This document shows, piece by piece, positions 27,934 to 36,127 of a stretch of DNA of 64,000 nucleotides. This stretch comes from Pontibacter sp. SGAir0037 (GTDB lineage Bacteria; Bacteroidota; Bacteroidia; Cytophagales; Hymenobacteraceae), in assembly GCF_005491705.1 (NCBI RefSeq), contig NZ_CP028092.1, positions 4,092,001 through 4,156,000 on the forward strand, read 5' to 3'. A program made the translations under genes and the position numbers. How positions within the stretch are numbered: the first letter of the stretch is position 1; each line of letters opens with the position of its first letter. Under the pieces are notes generated by a model. The model did no database searches. It was not told the origin of the DNA and worked only from the letters and a program-made list of their open reading frames with translations.

Positions 27934-29061
27934 TTGGCCGGCATATACCTCCACATTCCATTTTGCAAGCAGGCTTGCCATTATTGCGATTTCCATTTTA
28001 GCACCTCTATGGGCTTAAAAGAAGCTACCGTACAGGCTATTGCGCATGAGCTGAAGCTTCGCCAGAATTATTTGCAGGGACAACAGGTTGAAACCATCTA
28101 CTTTGGAGGCGGAACCCCTTCGCTACTTCAACTGCAGGAACTGCAACTCCTCCTCGCAACAATACAAAGCTTCTATATAGTTTCGGATAAGGCAGAAATT
28201 ACACTCGAAGCCAACCCGGATGATCTGACTCCTCAGAAATTGAAGGAATTGAAAACAGCCGGCATTAACCGCCTCAGCATCGGGCTACAGTCCTTCCACG
28301 AGCCCTACCTTCGCCTCATGAACCGCGCTCATACAGCAACGGAGAGCCTGCAATGCGTGCAGGATGCACAAGCTGCGGGTTTCAGCAACATAACCGTAGA
28401 TTTAATTTATGGCATACCGGCTCCTGATCATACACAGTGGCACCAGGACCTGGACAAACTTTTTGCACTGGGTGTGCAGCATGTTTCATGTTATGCCTTA
28501 ACCATAGAGCCTGACACGGCATTAGGCCGCTGGAGCAAAAAAGGGAAATTTAAACCCGCCGAAGATGAATTTACGGCGCAGCAGTTCGAGATCCTGCTGG
28601 AAAGAATGGCACAGGAAGGTTTTGTACAGTATGAGATTTCAAACTTCTGCAAGCCAGGTTATGAGTCGAAGCACAACAGCAATTACTGGCGGGGCATACA
28701 TTACTTAGGCGTTGGCCCAAGTGCCCATTCCTTTAACGGAAGCTCGAGGCAGTATAACGTGGCACATAATAAAAAGTATACAGATGCTCTAAAGCAGGAT
28801 ACAGTGCCTTTCGAAGTAGAAGAGCTTTCCCTGACAGATCAGGCAAACGATTACCTGCTCACCAGCCTCCGCACTACCTGGGGCTGTGATTTAGCCAGGA
28901 TGAAATCAGACTATCACATTGATTTCAGAAGCAGCCACAGCCAATACCTACAGGAGCTACAGACAAAAGAACTGGCGCTCATACAAGACGATGTACTTTA
29001 TTTAACCGACAAAGGAAAACTCTTAGCAGACCAGGTAACTTTAGAACTTTTCATTGGCTAA
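27934..29061 (+). CDS. hemW: HemW-type radical SAM heme chaperone
   Basis: 375 residues. AGIYLHIPFCKQACHYCDFHF holds the 4Fe-4S/SAM motif CxxxCxxC at 11, 15 and 18; other marks are YFGGGTPSLLQ, LEANPDDLT, RLSIGLQSFHEPYL and HNSNYWRG. The lack of the HemN N-terminal extension and its 375-residue length favour the heme chaperone HemW over coproporphyrinogen dehydrogenase. The start is TTG: no ATG or GTG gives the family N terminus. The half-palindrome CAACATGTTG at about 27833 upstream is of unknown meaning. Confidence 0.9.
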   Translation: MAGIYLHIPFCKQACHYCDFHFSTSMGLKEATVQAIAHELKLRQNYLQGQQVETIYFGGGTPSLLQLQELQLLLATIQSFYIVSDKAEITLEANPDDLTPQKLKELKTAGINRLSIGLQSFHEPYLRLMNRAHTATESLQCVQDAQAAGFSNITVDLIYGIPAPDHTQWHQDLDKLFALGVQHVSCYALTIEPDTALGRWSKKGKFKPAEDEFTAQQFEILLERMAQEGFVQYEISNFCKPGYESKHNSNYWRGIHYLGVGPSAHSFNGSSRQYNVAHNKKYTDALKQDTVPFEVEELSLTDQANDYLLTSLRTTWGCDLARMKSDYHIDFRSSHSQYLQELQTKELALIQDDVLYLTDKGKLLADQVTLELFIG

Positions 29062-29176
29062 ACATTAATTTTAGTTTGCTGCAGAAAATAATTTACCGCT
29101 TGCGTATACAGCCTGTCCATTTTCTGATAGCTTTGTATGATATTCTTTTCTTTGTTGCTGCAGATCTAAGCTTTAC

Positions 29177-29587
29177 ATGACTTTACTAGAGCCTTTATAT
29201 ACATCAGATTATTATAAGGTTGAAGTTGACTTCAGAAACAGTTTGCTGCGTACTGAGTGGCTCCGCTCTGTGACGGAAGATGAGTTTATGGCTGGAGGAA
29301 CAAAGTTAAAGCAACTGGTAGAAGCACACAATATTACAAAGGTGCTGGCAAACGCACAGCAGCTCCGAACCATCACCCCTAAAACAAAAGACTGGCTTTC
29401 CAACGCTTTTTACGAGGAATTGTCGCAGCTGAATATCAGCAAATTAGCCCGTGTAATGCCTCCCGACCTATTCAGCCGCATAGCCCTGGAATCTGTTATT
29501 ACCCGTGCCGAAGCTATAGGTCATATCAATTTCCTGGTAAAGAATTTTCCTGACGATCAGGAGGCACTGGACTGGTTACGTGCGTAG
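29177..29587 (+). CDS. STAS/SEC14-like small protein, paralogue 1
   Basis: 136 residues, cytoplasmic. It has the same layout as three later genes in this window: an initial strand with hydrophobic alternation (YYKVEVDFRNSLLRTEW), a helix with acidic positions, a central strand ITKVLANAQQLRTITPKTKDW, a loop rich in Arg, and the terminal motif DDQEALDWL. That pattern fits SpoIIAA/STAS-like folds. It is the most divergent of the four (it lacks GDNRKM). The function is unknown; related proteins in Hymenobacteraceae are annotated STAS/SEC14-domain proteins (from memory). Confidence 0.75.
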   Translation: MTLLEPLYTSDYYKVEVDFRNSLLRTEWLRSVTEDEFMAGGTKLKQLVEAHNITKVLANAQQLRTITPKTKDWLSNAFYEELSQLNISKLARVMPPDLFSRIALESVITRAEAIGHINFLVKNFPDDQEALDWLRA

Positions 29588-29590
29588 CTG

Positions 29591-30811
29591 CTATACCAAA
29601 GCTTCCTGCTCGTTTAGCTGGTTCACAATATACTTACCTATAGCCAAAGAAGAGGTTGCTGCCGGCGAAGGGGCATTGCGAACATGAATAATGTTATTGT
29701 TCTTCAAGATATCGAAGTCATCGATCAATTTGCCGTTTCTGTCGCAGGCCTGAGCTCTTACACCAGCTCCTCCCGGTACTAAATCGCTTTCCTGGATTTC
29801 TGGTACCAGCTTCTGCAGTGCTTTGGTAAAGGCTGCTTTAGATAAAGACCTGTACATTTCGCCTAAGCCGGTACGGCCATACTTAGCGGCAATTTTCCAG
29901 AATCCTGGCCATGAAAAGGTTTCCTGGGTATCTTTTAAGTTAAAGTCCTGGAACTTGTACCCTTCACGCTTAAAAGCAAGTACTGCATTTGGACCAGCCT
30001 CTACACCGCCACGTATCATGCGGGTAAAGTGCACCCCCAGGAATGGGAAACTTGGGTCGGGCACAGGATAAATAAGCGTTTTAACCAGGTACTCCTTTTC
30101 CTTGCTCAGCTTGTAGTACTCTCCTCTGAAAGGGATGATGCGCAGATCGTTTTCCTGCTCTGTCATGTTGGCTACCCTGTCCGAAAACAGCCCTGCACAG
30201 CTAACCATGTTGCTTGCACTATAGGTATGTTTATCTGTTTCAACCAAAATGCCCTTGTTCTGGTTATGGATCCGGATTACTCTCTCACCAAAAGCAGTAT
30301 CGCCTCCATATTGGTTCTGGTAAATTGACAGAAGGGTAGCGGCCATTTTAGGATAATCTATGATGCCCGTCTGTGGCACATGAATTCCTTTTATACCTGT
30401 ACAATGTGGCTCAATCTCCTGTATTTCCTGCAGCGAAGAGAGCTTACGCAGGTTCTGCAAGCCATTGTTAATTCCTCTTTCATAAATATCGTTTAGCTTC
30501 ACAACCTCTGTGGGTGTGGTAGCAACTATAATTTTGCCGCAGAGCTCATAAGGGATCTGATGTTCGTCGGCAAATTCAATTAATGAGTTATAGCCAGCTA
30601 TGCAGTTCTTGGCTTTAAGGCTACCCGGAGCGTAGTAGATGCCGCTATGCATCACGCCGCTGTTATTGCCTGATTGGTGTTTAGCTACATCTTTTTCCTT
30701 CTCTATAACCAGCACCTTCGCATCAGGATTTTTTTTCTTTAAATGATAGGCAACGGATAAACCAACTAAACCCGCTCCGATTACAATGGTGTCATATTTT
30801 TTTACTGACAT
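29591..30811 (-). CDS. lhgO: L-2-hydroxyglutarate oxidase
   Basis: 406 residues. FAD-binding Rossmann fold at the start (TIVIGAGLVGLSVAYHLKKK), followed by HQSGNNSGVMHSGIYYAPGS, the LhgO/L2HGDH signature. Further on are PQTGIIDYPKMA, PFRGEYYKL and the C-terminal PGGAGVRAQACDRNGKL. It oxidises L-2-hydroxyglutarate to 2-oxoglutarate and passes electrons to quinones or oxygen, removing a by-product of 2-oxoglutarate-related enzymes. Length is normal. It is convergent with the STAS-like gene, with a 3-base gap. Confidence 0.95.
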   Translation of the reverse strand: MSVKKYDTIVIGAGLVGLSVAYHLKKKNPDAKVLVIEKEKDVAKHQSGNNSGVMHSGIYYAPGSLKAKNCIAGYNSLIEFADEHQIPYELCGKIIVATTPTEVVKLNDIYERGINNGLQNLRKLSSLQEIQEIEPHCTGIKGIHVPQTGIIDYPKMAATLLSIYQNQYGGDTAFGERVIRIHNQNKGILVETDKHTYSASNMVSCAGLFSDRVANMTEQENDLRIIPFRGEYYKLSKEKEYLVKTLIYPVPDPSFPFLGVHFTRMIRGGVEAGPNAVLAFKREGYKFQDFNLKDTQETFSWPGFWKIAAKYGRTGLGEMYRSLSKAAFTKALQKLVPEIQESDLVPGGAGVRAQACDRNGKLIDDFDILKNNNIIHVRNAPSPAATSSLAIGKYIVNQLNEQEALV

Positions 30812-31076
30812 GCTCTTTTAAAACTTAAACCTGTAAACAATTTCTTTACTCACTTTTGAGCTGCAGATGTATTGGGTGCTCTATAGTAAATAAACATGCT
30901 CGTATACGATAACAGCTATATAAAGGCTACTGCATATTATGATATTTACAGGAAAATTATCAGGCCCTTCAGAAAACGCCGCACGGGCTTACATAGGTTA
31001 GCTACATGTTATTGCAGAGGCATTAGGAAACAAATATCATCTATTTCTGCTATACTTGCCGAAAGCAATCACTTCT

Positions 31077-31838
31077 ATGACTAGCGCCTCTATTACTTTT
31101 AAAGGTCAGACCTATGGCTTTAACCCACTGGAGCCACTCGACATTTCCATGCCACTGCATGACCGGCAGCCTCAACCTGAATGCTTTTGGGCGGAACCGG
31201 TTGCATTTGAAACAATAGTAGCAGGCAATTTTGTAGGAAGCGTTGCCGAAGGTGGCAGTACTAACTATAAACGCATACACCTTACCCCACATGGCAACGG
31301 CACCCACACAGAGTGTTACGGACACATTGCTGCCGATGCCAGTGCTACTATTTATAACTGCCTGAAGCGCTATTTATTTGTAGCAAAGCTTATAACTGTA
31401 GCTCCGCAAGAGCTGGAAAATGGCGACAGGGTAATAGTACTGGAAGATGTAGAGAGGCATCTGTTAGAGAATACACCGGAAGCAGTTATACTTCGAACTT
31501 TACCTAATACAGCTGAGAAACTTACCCGCCACTACTCCGGCACAAATCCGCCTTACCTGGACCACCGCCTGGCAGCGTTGCTAGCCGAAAAAGGAGTAGA
31601 GCATCTGTTGTTGGATTTACCCTCTGTTGACAGAGAGCAGGATGAAGGGAAACTATTGGCTCATAGGGCCTTCTGGCAATATCCGCACAATACCAGAACT
31701 GGTGCCACTATTACAGAACTTATTTATGTACCTGATGCGATAGAAGATGGCCTATACTTGCTAAATCTGCAACTTATCAGCCTGCAGTTAGATGCTAGTC
31801 CTAGTAAGCCAACACTCTACCGCTTAAACCCTCACTAA
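31077..31838 (+). CDS. Cyclase family protein (KynB-like metal hydrolase)
   Basis: 253 residues from the ATG at 31077 (a TTG seven codons upstream is less likely). The metal-binding signature is HLTPHGNGTHTECYGH, the HGxGTHxD-type motif of arylformamidase/cyclase proteins with Zn or Mn ligands. A later HRAFWQYPHNTRTGATITEL block helps form the active site. KynB hydrolyses formylkynurenine, but this branch is broad and neighbours give no tryptophan context. The gene ends at a terminator shared with the convergent gene. Confidence 0.87.
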   Translation: MTSASITFKGQTYGFNPLEPLDISMPLHDRQPQPECFWAEPVAFETIVAGNFVGSVAEGGSTNYKRIHLTPHGNGTHTECYGHIAADASATIYNCLKRYLFVAKLITVAPQELENGDRVIVLEDVERHLLENTPEAVILRTLPNTAEKLTRHYSGTNPPYLDHRLAALLAEKGVEHLLLDLPSVDREQDEGKLLAHRAFWQYPHNTRTGATITELIYVPDAIEDGLYLLNLQLISLQLDASPSKPTLYRLNPH

Positions 31839-31848
31839 GAAGGATTTT

Positions 31849-31886
31849 ATCACCACAGAAGAAATCGGCTATACCTCTGTGGTGAT
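31849..31886. terminator. Bidirectional hairpin between convergent genes
   Basis: Eleven-base arms ATCACCACAGA (31849-31859) and TCTGTGGTGAT (31876-31886) are perfectly complementary. The hairpin lies between the stops of the cyclase gene and the second STAS-like gene. Confidence 0.7.
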
Positions 31887-31892
31887 GTTTAC

Positions 31893-32336
31893 TTACAACT
31901 CCTCTATAAGAGCGTTATACACTTCCGGCGCTAAAAAAGGCAGCATGAGCCAATCCAGTGCCTCCTGCTTTTCAGCAAAATCACGCAGAATAAGATTGAT
32001 ATCGTAACTATGCCCTTTGGCTATCATTGTTTCGACTCCCGAACGGTTACCTTCTGAATAAGAAGGCAGGCGTGCCATCCGCAGCAGCGAACTGGTGGCT
32101 AAACGGGGTATAATAAAATTTATGCTCCAGTCCAGATCTTCGGGAGCAATAGATTCCATTAAACGATCATCGCCAAACCAGCGTGTTAGCGCATAGCGAT
32201 CTACTAAATCCAGGCATAGCAAATATGCCTCCCTAAACTCGGCTCCACGTAGGTGCCCTTTCCATTCAGCAATACCCAAGGACGCAGTCCTGTCATAGTA
32301 AATGCTTACAAAATTGTTTTTGAAATACTCTTGCAT
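31893..32336 (-). CDS. STAS/SEC14-like small protein, paralogue 2
   Basis: 147 residues. It shares with paralogues 3 and 4 the start YFKNNFVSIYYDRTASLGIA, the block EWKGHLRGAEFREAYLLCLD, RWFGDDRLMESIAPEDLDW and the end EKQEALDWL. The centre reads GDDRLM instead of GDNRKM. There are no membrane segments. I infer a ligand- or partner-binding role, as in anti-anti-sigma proteins, but no phosphorylated Ser motif (DxSG) is seen. Its terminator is the shared hairpin at 31849-31886. Confidence 0.75.
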   Translation of the reverse strand: MQEYFKNNFVSIYYDRTASLGIAEWKGHLRGAEFREAYLLCLDLVDRYALTRWFGDDRLMESIAPEDLDWSINFIIPRLATSSLLRMARLPSYSEGNRSGVETMIAKGHSYDINLILRDFAEKQEALDWLMLPFLAPEVYNALIEEL

Positions 32337-32668
32337 TGTTAATTTCCCGGAAAAGCAGGAATAGTACTACAAATATAATAATAGTATCATTAGAATAACA
32401 TCCTTCGTCAATATAACTTTTTACCTATAAACATGCGTACCATTTACTACCTTTACAGAAAATACGAGCTGCATTGCCTGCTTGCTTTTGCCTGATTTTC
32501 CGGTATATAAATACACTGCTTAGGTAAATTTCAGGAGGCATTACCTGTTTTGGCTATACTGCATTGTAATAATGTGCTTCCATGTTTTAAAAAGCAGAAT
32601 GCCCGTTTATGAAGTAGTTCTAAACGGGCATTCTCTATAACTGTAGTAGCTACGTTCAGCAGCACAAA
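32337..32668. other. Intergenic between two STAS-like genes
   Basis: About 330 AT-rich bases. It holds a terminator (32596-32634) and must hold the promoter of paralogue 2; nothing else is supported. Confidence 0.5.
32596..32634 (-). terminator. Terminator of STAS-like paralogue 3
   Basis: Perfect 14-base arms AGAATGCCCGTTTA and TAAACGGGCATTCT around an 11-base loop. On the minus strand the stem is followed by GCTTTTT. It lies 35 bases 3' of the gene. Confidence 0.82.
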
Positions 32669-33082
32669 CTAAACCTCTGTAAACGGCTCCTTTAACCAGG
32701 CTAGTGCCAGCATCTTATTGTCGAAGTCTTTTGTAACCATGTCACCCTTTCCTTCCACACGCTTGTATATTTGCTCTACAGCTGTTTTGTTAAAAAAGTC
32801 TTCGGAAACCAGCACAGCATTTCGGCGCAATGCAGACTGCTGCAAACGCGGAAGCGCATGCTCTATAAACCAATCCTGGTCAGCTGGCCGAATCACTTTC
32901 ATCTTTCGGTTATCTCCTAGCCATCTCAACAGTTTATGTTCCTCAATCAGGTGCAAACAAGTAGATATCGCTTCCCTGAACTCATCACTGGATAAAAAGC
33001 CATTCCAGACAGCCATACCTAACTTCAACTCCTCGTCATGGGTGATAGTTACCACATGGTTCTGGAAGAAAGTTGTTGCCAT
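32669..33082 (-). CDS. STAS/SEC14-like small protein, paralogue 3
   Basis: 137 residues. I start at ATG 33082 (MATTFFQNHVVTITHDEELK) because it lines up with the paralogues; an ATG at 33091 adds three residues. Shared features are WNGFLSSDEFREAISTCLHL, RWLGDNRKMKVIRPADQDW and DNKMLALAWL. The GDNRKM-x-I-x-PADQ-x-W block is almost identical to paralogue 4, so these two are the closest pair. Cytoplasmic, function unknown. Confidence 0.75.
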   Translation of the reverse strand: MATTFFQNHVVTITHDEELKLGMAVWNGFLSSDEFREAISTCLHLIEEHKLLRWLGDNRKMKVIRPADQDWFIEHALPRLQQSALRRNAVLVSEDFFNKTAVEQIYKRVEGKGDMVTKDFDNKMLALAWLKEPFTEV

Positions 33083-33206
33083 ATTGTACATTTTAACACA
33101 AATTAAACTTCTGTGTGTATAAGGAAGTATAAGATATTGTAATATGCAAATATAAGAAAGAAATTGTTCCTGCCGAGAAAAACACTTCTATGTAAAGGAA
33201 AAGAGC

Positions 33207-33617
33207 CTAGGCATTTAATTCCAGCAGCCAATCTACAGCCTCCTCTTCCGCACTAAAATCACGCACTTCCAATTGTTCACCAAGTCCGTTCCTTTTATGA
33301 TAAATACTAGCCACTGACTGCCTGTTTTGTTCATAGCGGGAAGGCAAATGGGCTAATCGTTGTAACGGGCTGTTCAGTAGTTGCGGTATAAATACATTTA
33401 CACTCCATACCTGGTCGGCAGGTTGTATTGTTTTCATTTTCCTGTTGTCTCCTAACCAGCCTACAAGCTGATGCCTTTCAATCATGTCCAGACACAGCAG
33501 AACAGCTTCACGAAATTCGGAACCAACCAGATCACCTGCCCAGACGGCCTTACCTACATAAAGTGCTCTATCATAATAAATGCTCACGAAGGTATTCCTA
33601 AAGTATAAATTTGTCAT
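33207..33617 (-). CDS. STAS/SEC14-like small protein, paralogue 4
   Basis: 136 residues from ATG 33617 (MTNLYFRNTFVSIYYDRALY), which matches the start of paralogue 2; ATG 33629 adds four residues. Shared blocks: WAGDLVGSEFREAVLLCLDM, GWLGDNRKMKTIQPADQVW, SAEEEAVDWLLE. It is separated from paralogue 3 by 125 bases and oriented the same way. The series of same-strand copies indicates repeated local duplication. Confidence 0.75.
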   Translation of the reverse strand: MTNLYFRNTFVSIYYDRALYVGKAVWAGDLVGSEFREAVLLCLDMIERHQLVGWLGDNRKMKTIQPADQVWSVNVFIPQLLNSPLQRLAHLPSRYEQNRQSVASIYHKRNGLGEQLEVRDFSAEEEAVDWLLELNA

Positions 33618-33824
33618 GCAAACTATCATTAGCTAACAACTTATATGTTAGTAGCCTAAAAAACAATCAGTAAAATTATAAGAATCAGGCTGTAGGCCTC
33701 CGGGTATTGGCGCCCTGAACCACAAGCGTACTCTGCAAGCCTTAACAGATGGTGGGTACAAGCTAAAAAGGGCAATGACTGCACCGATCACCGCCTTTGC
33801 CTTAGCTTGAAATGATGTACTACC

Positions 33825-34454
33825 TTATTGCCCGTTTACCACAACTATCTCCACCCGACGGTTTTTCTGGCGTCCCTCCGGAGTTGCATTGGTAGCGACG
33901 GGATTTGATTCACCAACTGCCTCTACGCTTATGCGGGATTTATCTATATCGCCCTTGTTGTTGAGCCAGTCTTTTACTGTTTTAGCACGATCCTCAGCCA
34001 ACTGCTTGTTATAAGACTTACTGGCTGTTGAATCCGTATGTCCGTACACCCTGATCTGGCCTGCATTACCCATGTCCTGTATAGACGCTGAAATACTGCT
34101 TAGTTTATCTTCGGCACCACTACGCAGAGTGGCCTTATCTACATCAAACAATATATTTTCATCCATAGAGTAAATGGTATATTCATCTGTACCACGCGCT
34201 TCTACACCAGTACCCTGAAGCCGCTGATCGTTTTTAACCGGAGCATTACGATCAATGTTTGACCAAAAGCTTTCATCCACTTTTTTTACCTCTACTCCCT
34301 CTGCTTCAATTCTGCCACTTTCGTCGCCATACATAACAGCTGTATCAGCGGTAGCATCGGCTAAGCTATCTCTTTCCACTCCTCCCTCAGGGCTATTACA
34401 TGCATAAAGTAAACCTATACTTGCTATCAATGTTAATGATGATAATTTTTTCAT
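33825..34454 (-). CDS. OmpA-family peptidoglycan-binding lipoprotein
   Basis: 209 residues. A signal peptide with lipobox GLLYAC (Cys about 19) is followed by a disordered acidic linker. The C-terminal OmpA domain (about 95-207) has ILFDVDKATLRSGAEDKL, VYGHTDSTASKSYNKQLAEDRA and GESNPVATNATPEGRQKNRRV, the usual peptidoglycan-binding core. It would tie the outer membrane to the cell wall. There is no beta barrel. It stands alone and is divergent from the Hsp20-like gene. Confidence 0.92.
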   Translation of the reverse strand: MKKLSSLTLIASIGLLYACNSPEGGVERDSLADATADTAVMYGDESGRIEAEGVEVKKVDESFWSNIDRNAPVKNDQRLQGTGVEARGTDEYTIYSMDENILFDVDKATLRSGAEDKLSSISASIQDMGNAGQIRVYGHTDSTASKSYNKQLAEDRAKTVKDWLNNKGDIDKSRISVEAVGESNPVATNATPEGRQKNRRVEIVVVNGQ

Positions 34455-34728
34455 AGTTGAATTGGTTTGGTTATATTTAAATGTACGCTCTCACCTTATC
34501 TAGGTTCAAAATCTGCGTAGTATATCGTTAAGCTGGCTTTAGGTACCATTCGAATAATGCAGCATAAGTAAAATCATAACTGTTCAAATGCCACTATTGC
34601 ATTATACTACTTTAATCCTATACATATTTTATGACAAATTGACTACTGCCTGCATAACAAACTCATTTAAATAGTCATTTTGACACAACTTTTGTTGCAC
34701 AACTTGGGTAAACCAACATTATAAAGGG

Positions 34729-34745
34729 TTGGCATTGCTTTTGCA
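34729..34745 (+). promoter_or_regulatory. Sigma-54 (RpoN) promoter of the Hsp20-like gene
   Basis: TTGGCATTGCTTTTGCA carries GG at 34731-34732 and GC at 34743-34744, exactly the -24/-12 spacing, and matches the RpoN consensus TGGCAC-N5-TTGC at all but the last base of the first block. Initiation is expected near 34756, 23 bases before the ATG. Confidence 0.8.
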
Positions 34746-34778
34746 TTATTCCATTTGTAAAAGAGAGAGGAGTAAGAA

Positions 34779-35165
34779 ATGAAAATTATAAAAGATAAAG
34801 AATTACTAAGAAGCATAGCACAGCAGATCGACCTGTTTAATACAGTAGGCGGGGGAGTAAGCGAGACCTATGCAGAAATAAAAAAGTATAAAAAGGGAGC
34901 AGTAATAAATATATGGGCTGCTGGTGTAAGTCCTGAAGCTTTTAAAGTAATTTTACAGAACAACCAGCTAACTATTATATCATTACTGCATAGCGAGGAA
35001 AATCCAGAAATGGCTGTTCCTATTTTTAACCGTACTTATATACTACCTTTACAGGTAGAACTTGCTAAAATTGAGGCAGTTCACCAGGACGGGCAGTTAC
35101 AAATCAGGCTTCCGTACTATAACGGGGTAAACGAGCCAAGGGAAATCGAAATAAAACAATTGTAA
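34779..35165 (+). CDS. Hsp20/alpha-crystallin-like protein
   Basis: 128 residues without signal or membrane segment. The order of strands matches an alpha-crystallin-type sandwich: VSETYAEIKKYKKGAVINIW, ISPEAFKV-like VSPEAFKVILQNNQLTIIS, then VPIFNRTYILPLQVELAKIE and DGQLQIRLPY. The C-terminal I-x-I-like EIEIKQL also fits. It would act as a holding chaperone or scaffold. The start has a strong Shine-Dalgarno sequence (AGGAG, 34768-34772), unusual for this phylum, and a sigma-54 promoter, so expression is probably high and conditional. The gene ends with its own terminator. Confidence 0.78.
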   Translation: MKIIKDKELLRSIAQQIDLFNTVGGGVSETYAEIKKYKKGAVINIWAAGVSPEAFKVILQNNQLTIISLLHSEENPEMAVPIFNRTYILPLQVELAKIEAVHQDGQLQIRLPYYNGVNEPREIEIKQL

Positions 35166-35177
35166 ACATATAACAGG

Positions 35178-35206
35178 AAGGGCTACTTTGAGTAGCCCTT
35201 TTTTTT
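35178..35206 (+). terminator. Rho-independent terminator of the Hsp20-like gene
   Basis: Arms AAGGGCTACT and AGTAGCCCTT around loop TTG, followed by a T-run. It starts 13 bases after the stop codon. Confidence 0.9.
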
Positions 35207-35225
35207 AATCAAGAAGCTGCAAGAC

Positions 35226-35483
35226 TTAAATAAACTTTGCTTTTATAATAGTGGTTAGATAGTCGTATACTTCTACCGATTCTTTGTCGTAAGTAAAAAT
35301 ATTGTATTTATCTGCCGTTGTTTGCATAACCCGGCAGCCGTTTTCAATCATCATATAAATTAATTCGCGCAGGCGGTAAGGGTGCCCGGCCACATTTAAT
35401 ATGCAAATGGCATCACTACTTTCTACATGCAAGAACATGTGCTGCACGTGGTTCACATCCGACATTGTTTCCTGATCAGACAT
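35226..35483 (-). CDS. Small hypothetical protein
   Basis: 85 residues. The sequence has alternating strands (MFLHVESSDAICILNVAG, KYNIFTYDKESVEVYDYL) and a helix (YRLRELIYMMIENGCRV), so a small alpha/beta fold is likely. No family is recognised. It is convergent with the Hsp20-like gene. A weaker sigma-54-like element lies at 35533-35547 upstream of its start. Confidence 0.6.
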   Translation of the reverse strand: MSDQETMSDVNHVQHMFLHVESSDAICILNVAGHPYRLRELIYMMIENGCRVMQTTADKYNIFTYDKESVEVYDYLTTIIKAKFI

Positions 35484-35532
35484 AGGAGAGAGGGTTAATT
35501 TATTTCTAATTTACCCTTAGAGCAAAATTTTA

Positions 35533-35547
35533 ACAAAAAAAGTGCCC
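35533..35547 (-). promoter_or_regulatory. Possible sigma-54-like promoter
   Basis: The minus strand reads GGGCACTTTTTTTGT: GG, ten bases, then GT. It matches RpoN sites except for T in place of the -12 C and G in place of the leading T. The start codon of the downstream gene is 50 bases away. Confidence 0.35.
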
Positions 35548-35665
35548 TATACCAGGCAAATTTTCAAAAACTCCTTCCAAAAAGTTGATAAATATTTTAG
35601 CCCGATAACGGCTGGTAAGTTGAGATATGTACACTTATGGGAATGGTACCTGGGAACCTGCGATA

Positions 35666-35845
35666 TTATTTGCGCGGGTGTTCCTTACGCCATCCCACTA
35701 CCACCAGGATGATCCAGACAGAATAAAAAGGCGAGAAAACAGCCGCCAGGTAAGGATCTACAGCAAACGTAACGAGTACCTGAAGCGCAAGTGTGGCAAC
35801 TGCACCATAAAGAGCAACTTTAAAGTAGCTATTCCACTTTTTCAT
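35666..35845 (-). CDS. Small two-helix membrane protein (59 residues)
   Basis: 59 residues beginning MKKWNSYFKVALYGAVATLA. There are two hydrophobic segments (about 9-29 and 33-51), joined by DPYLAAVFSP, and a basic tail WRKEHPRK. The positive N- and C-terminal ends suit a hairpin with both ends in the cytoplasm. A longer plus-strand frame covers the same bases (35627-35890) but lacks protein-like features. I prefer the minus-strand reading because of its amphipathic design, ATG start and direction shared with the neighbours. Function unknown. Confidence 0.6.
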   Translation of the reverse strand: MKKWNSYFKVALYGAVATLALQVLVTFAVDPYLAAVFSPFYSVWIILVVVGWRKEHPRK

Positions 35846-35888
35846 GTTCTGCTTATACGGGCGCCTCTAAAAATTGATGATAAGCCAT

Positions 35889-35914
35889 AAAAAAACCCGG
35901 CACTAGGGCCGGGT
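35889..35914 (-). terminator. Terminator overlapping a stop codon
   Basis: Arms ACCCGGC (35895-35901) and GCCGGGT (35908-35914) with loop ACTAGG; on the minus strand followed by TTTTTT. The stop codon of the 74-residue gene (35903-35905) is in the loop. Confidence 0.85.
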
Positions 35915-36127
35915 ATTCATTATTCTAAACGCTTCTGCTCGTGATATCTTTTTTTCGAGTATCAACGGCGGGTCATCTTCCTTTGCTACTACCAATATAT
36001 ATTTGTTATTGGCATCCTGATAATAGATAAGAGTTGTTAAATCTTCGTAGCCAATGCTAAAGATCTTCCTCGTCTCTCTATTAAAAATATTATAATTATC
36101 TAATCCTATGTTTCTCAATAGCCTCAT
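35903..36127 (-). CDS. Small hypothetical protein
   Basis: 74 residues, mixed alpha/beta (NIFNRETRKIFSIGYEDLTT, YILVVAKEDDPPLILEKK, then helix ISRAEAFRIMN). It is not recognised. The stop sits within the loop of a strong terminator, which supports it being a real gene. No neighbouring gene is close enough to form an operon. Confidence 0.6.
   Translation of the reverse strand: MRLLRNIGLDNYNIFNRETRKIFSIGYEDLTTLIYYQDANNKYILVVAKEDDPPLILEKKISRAEAFRIMNTRP

Noticed and set aside
35627..35890. 87-codon plus-strand frame
   Set aside because: No signal, fold or family; the antisense 59-residue membrane protein explains the bases better.
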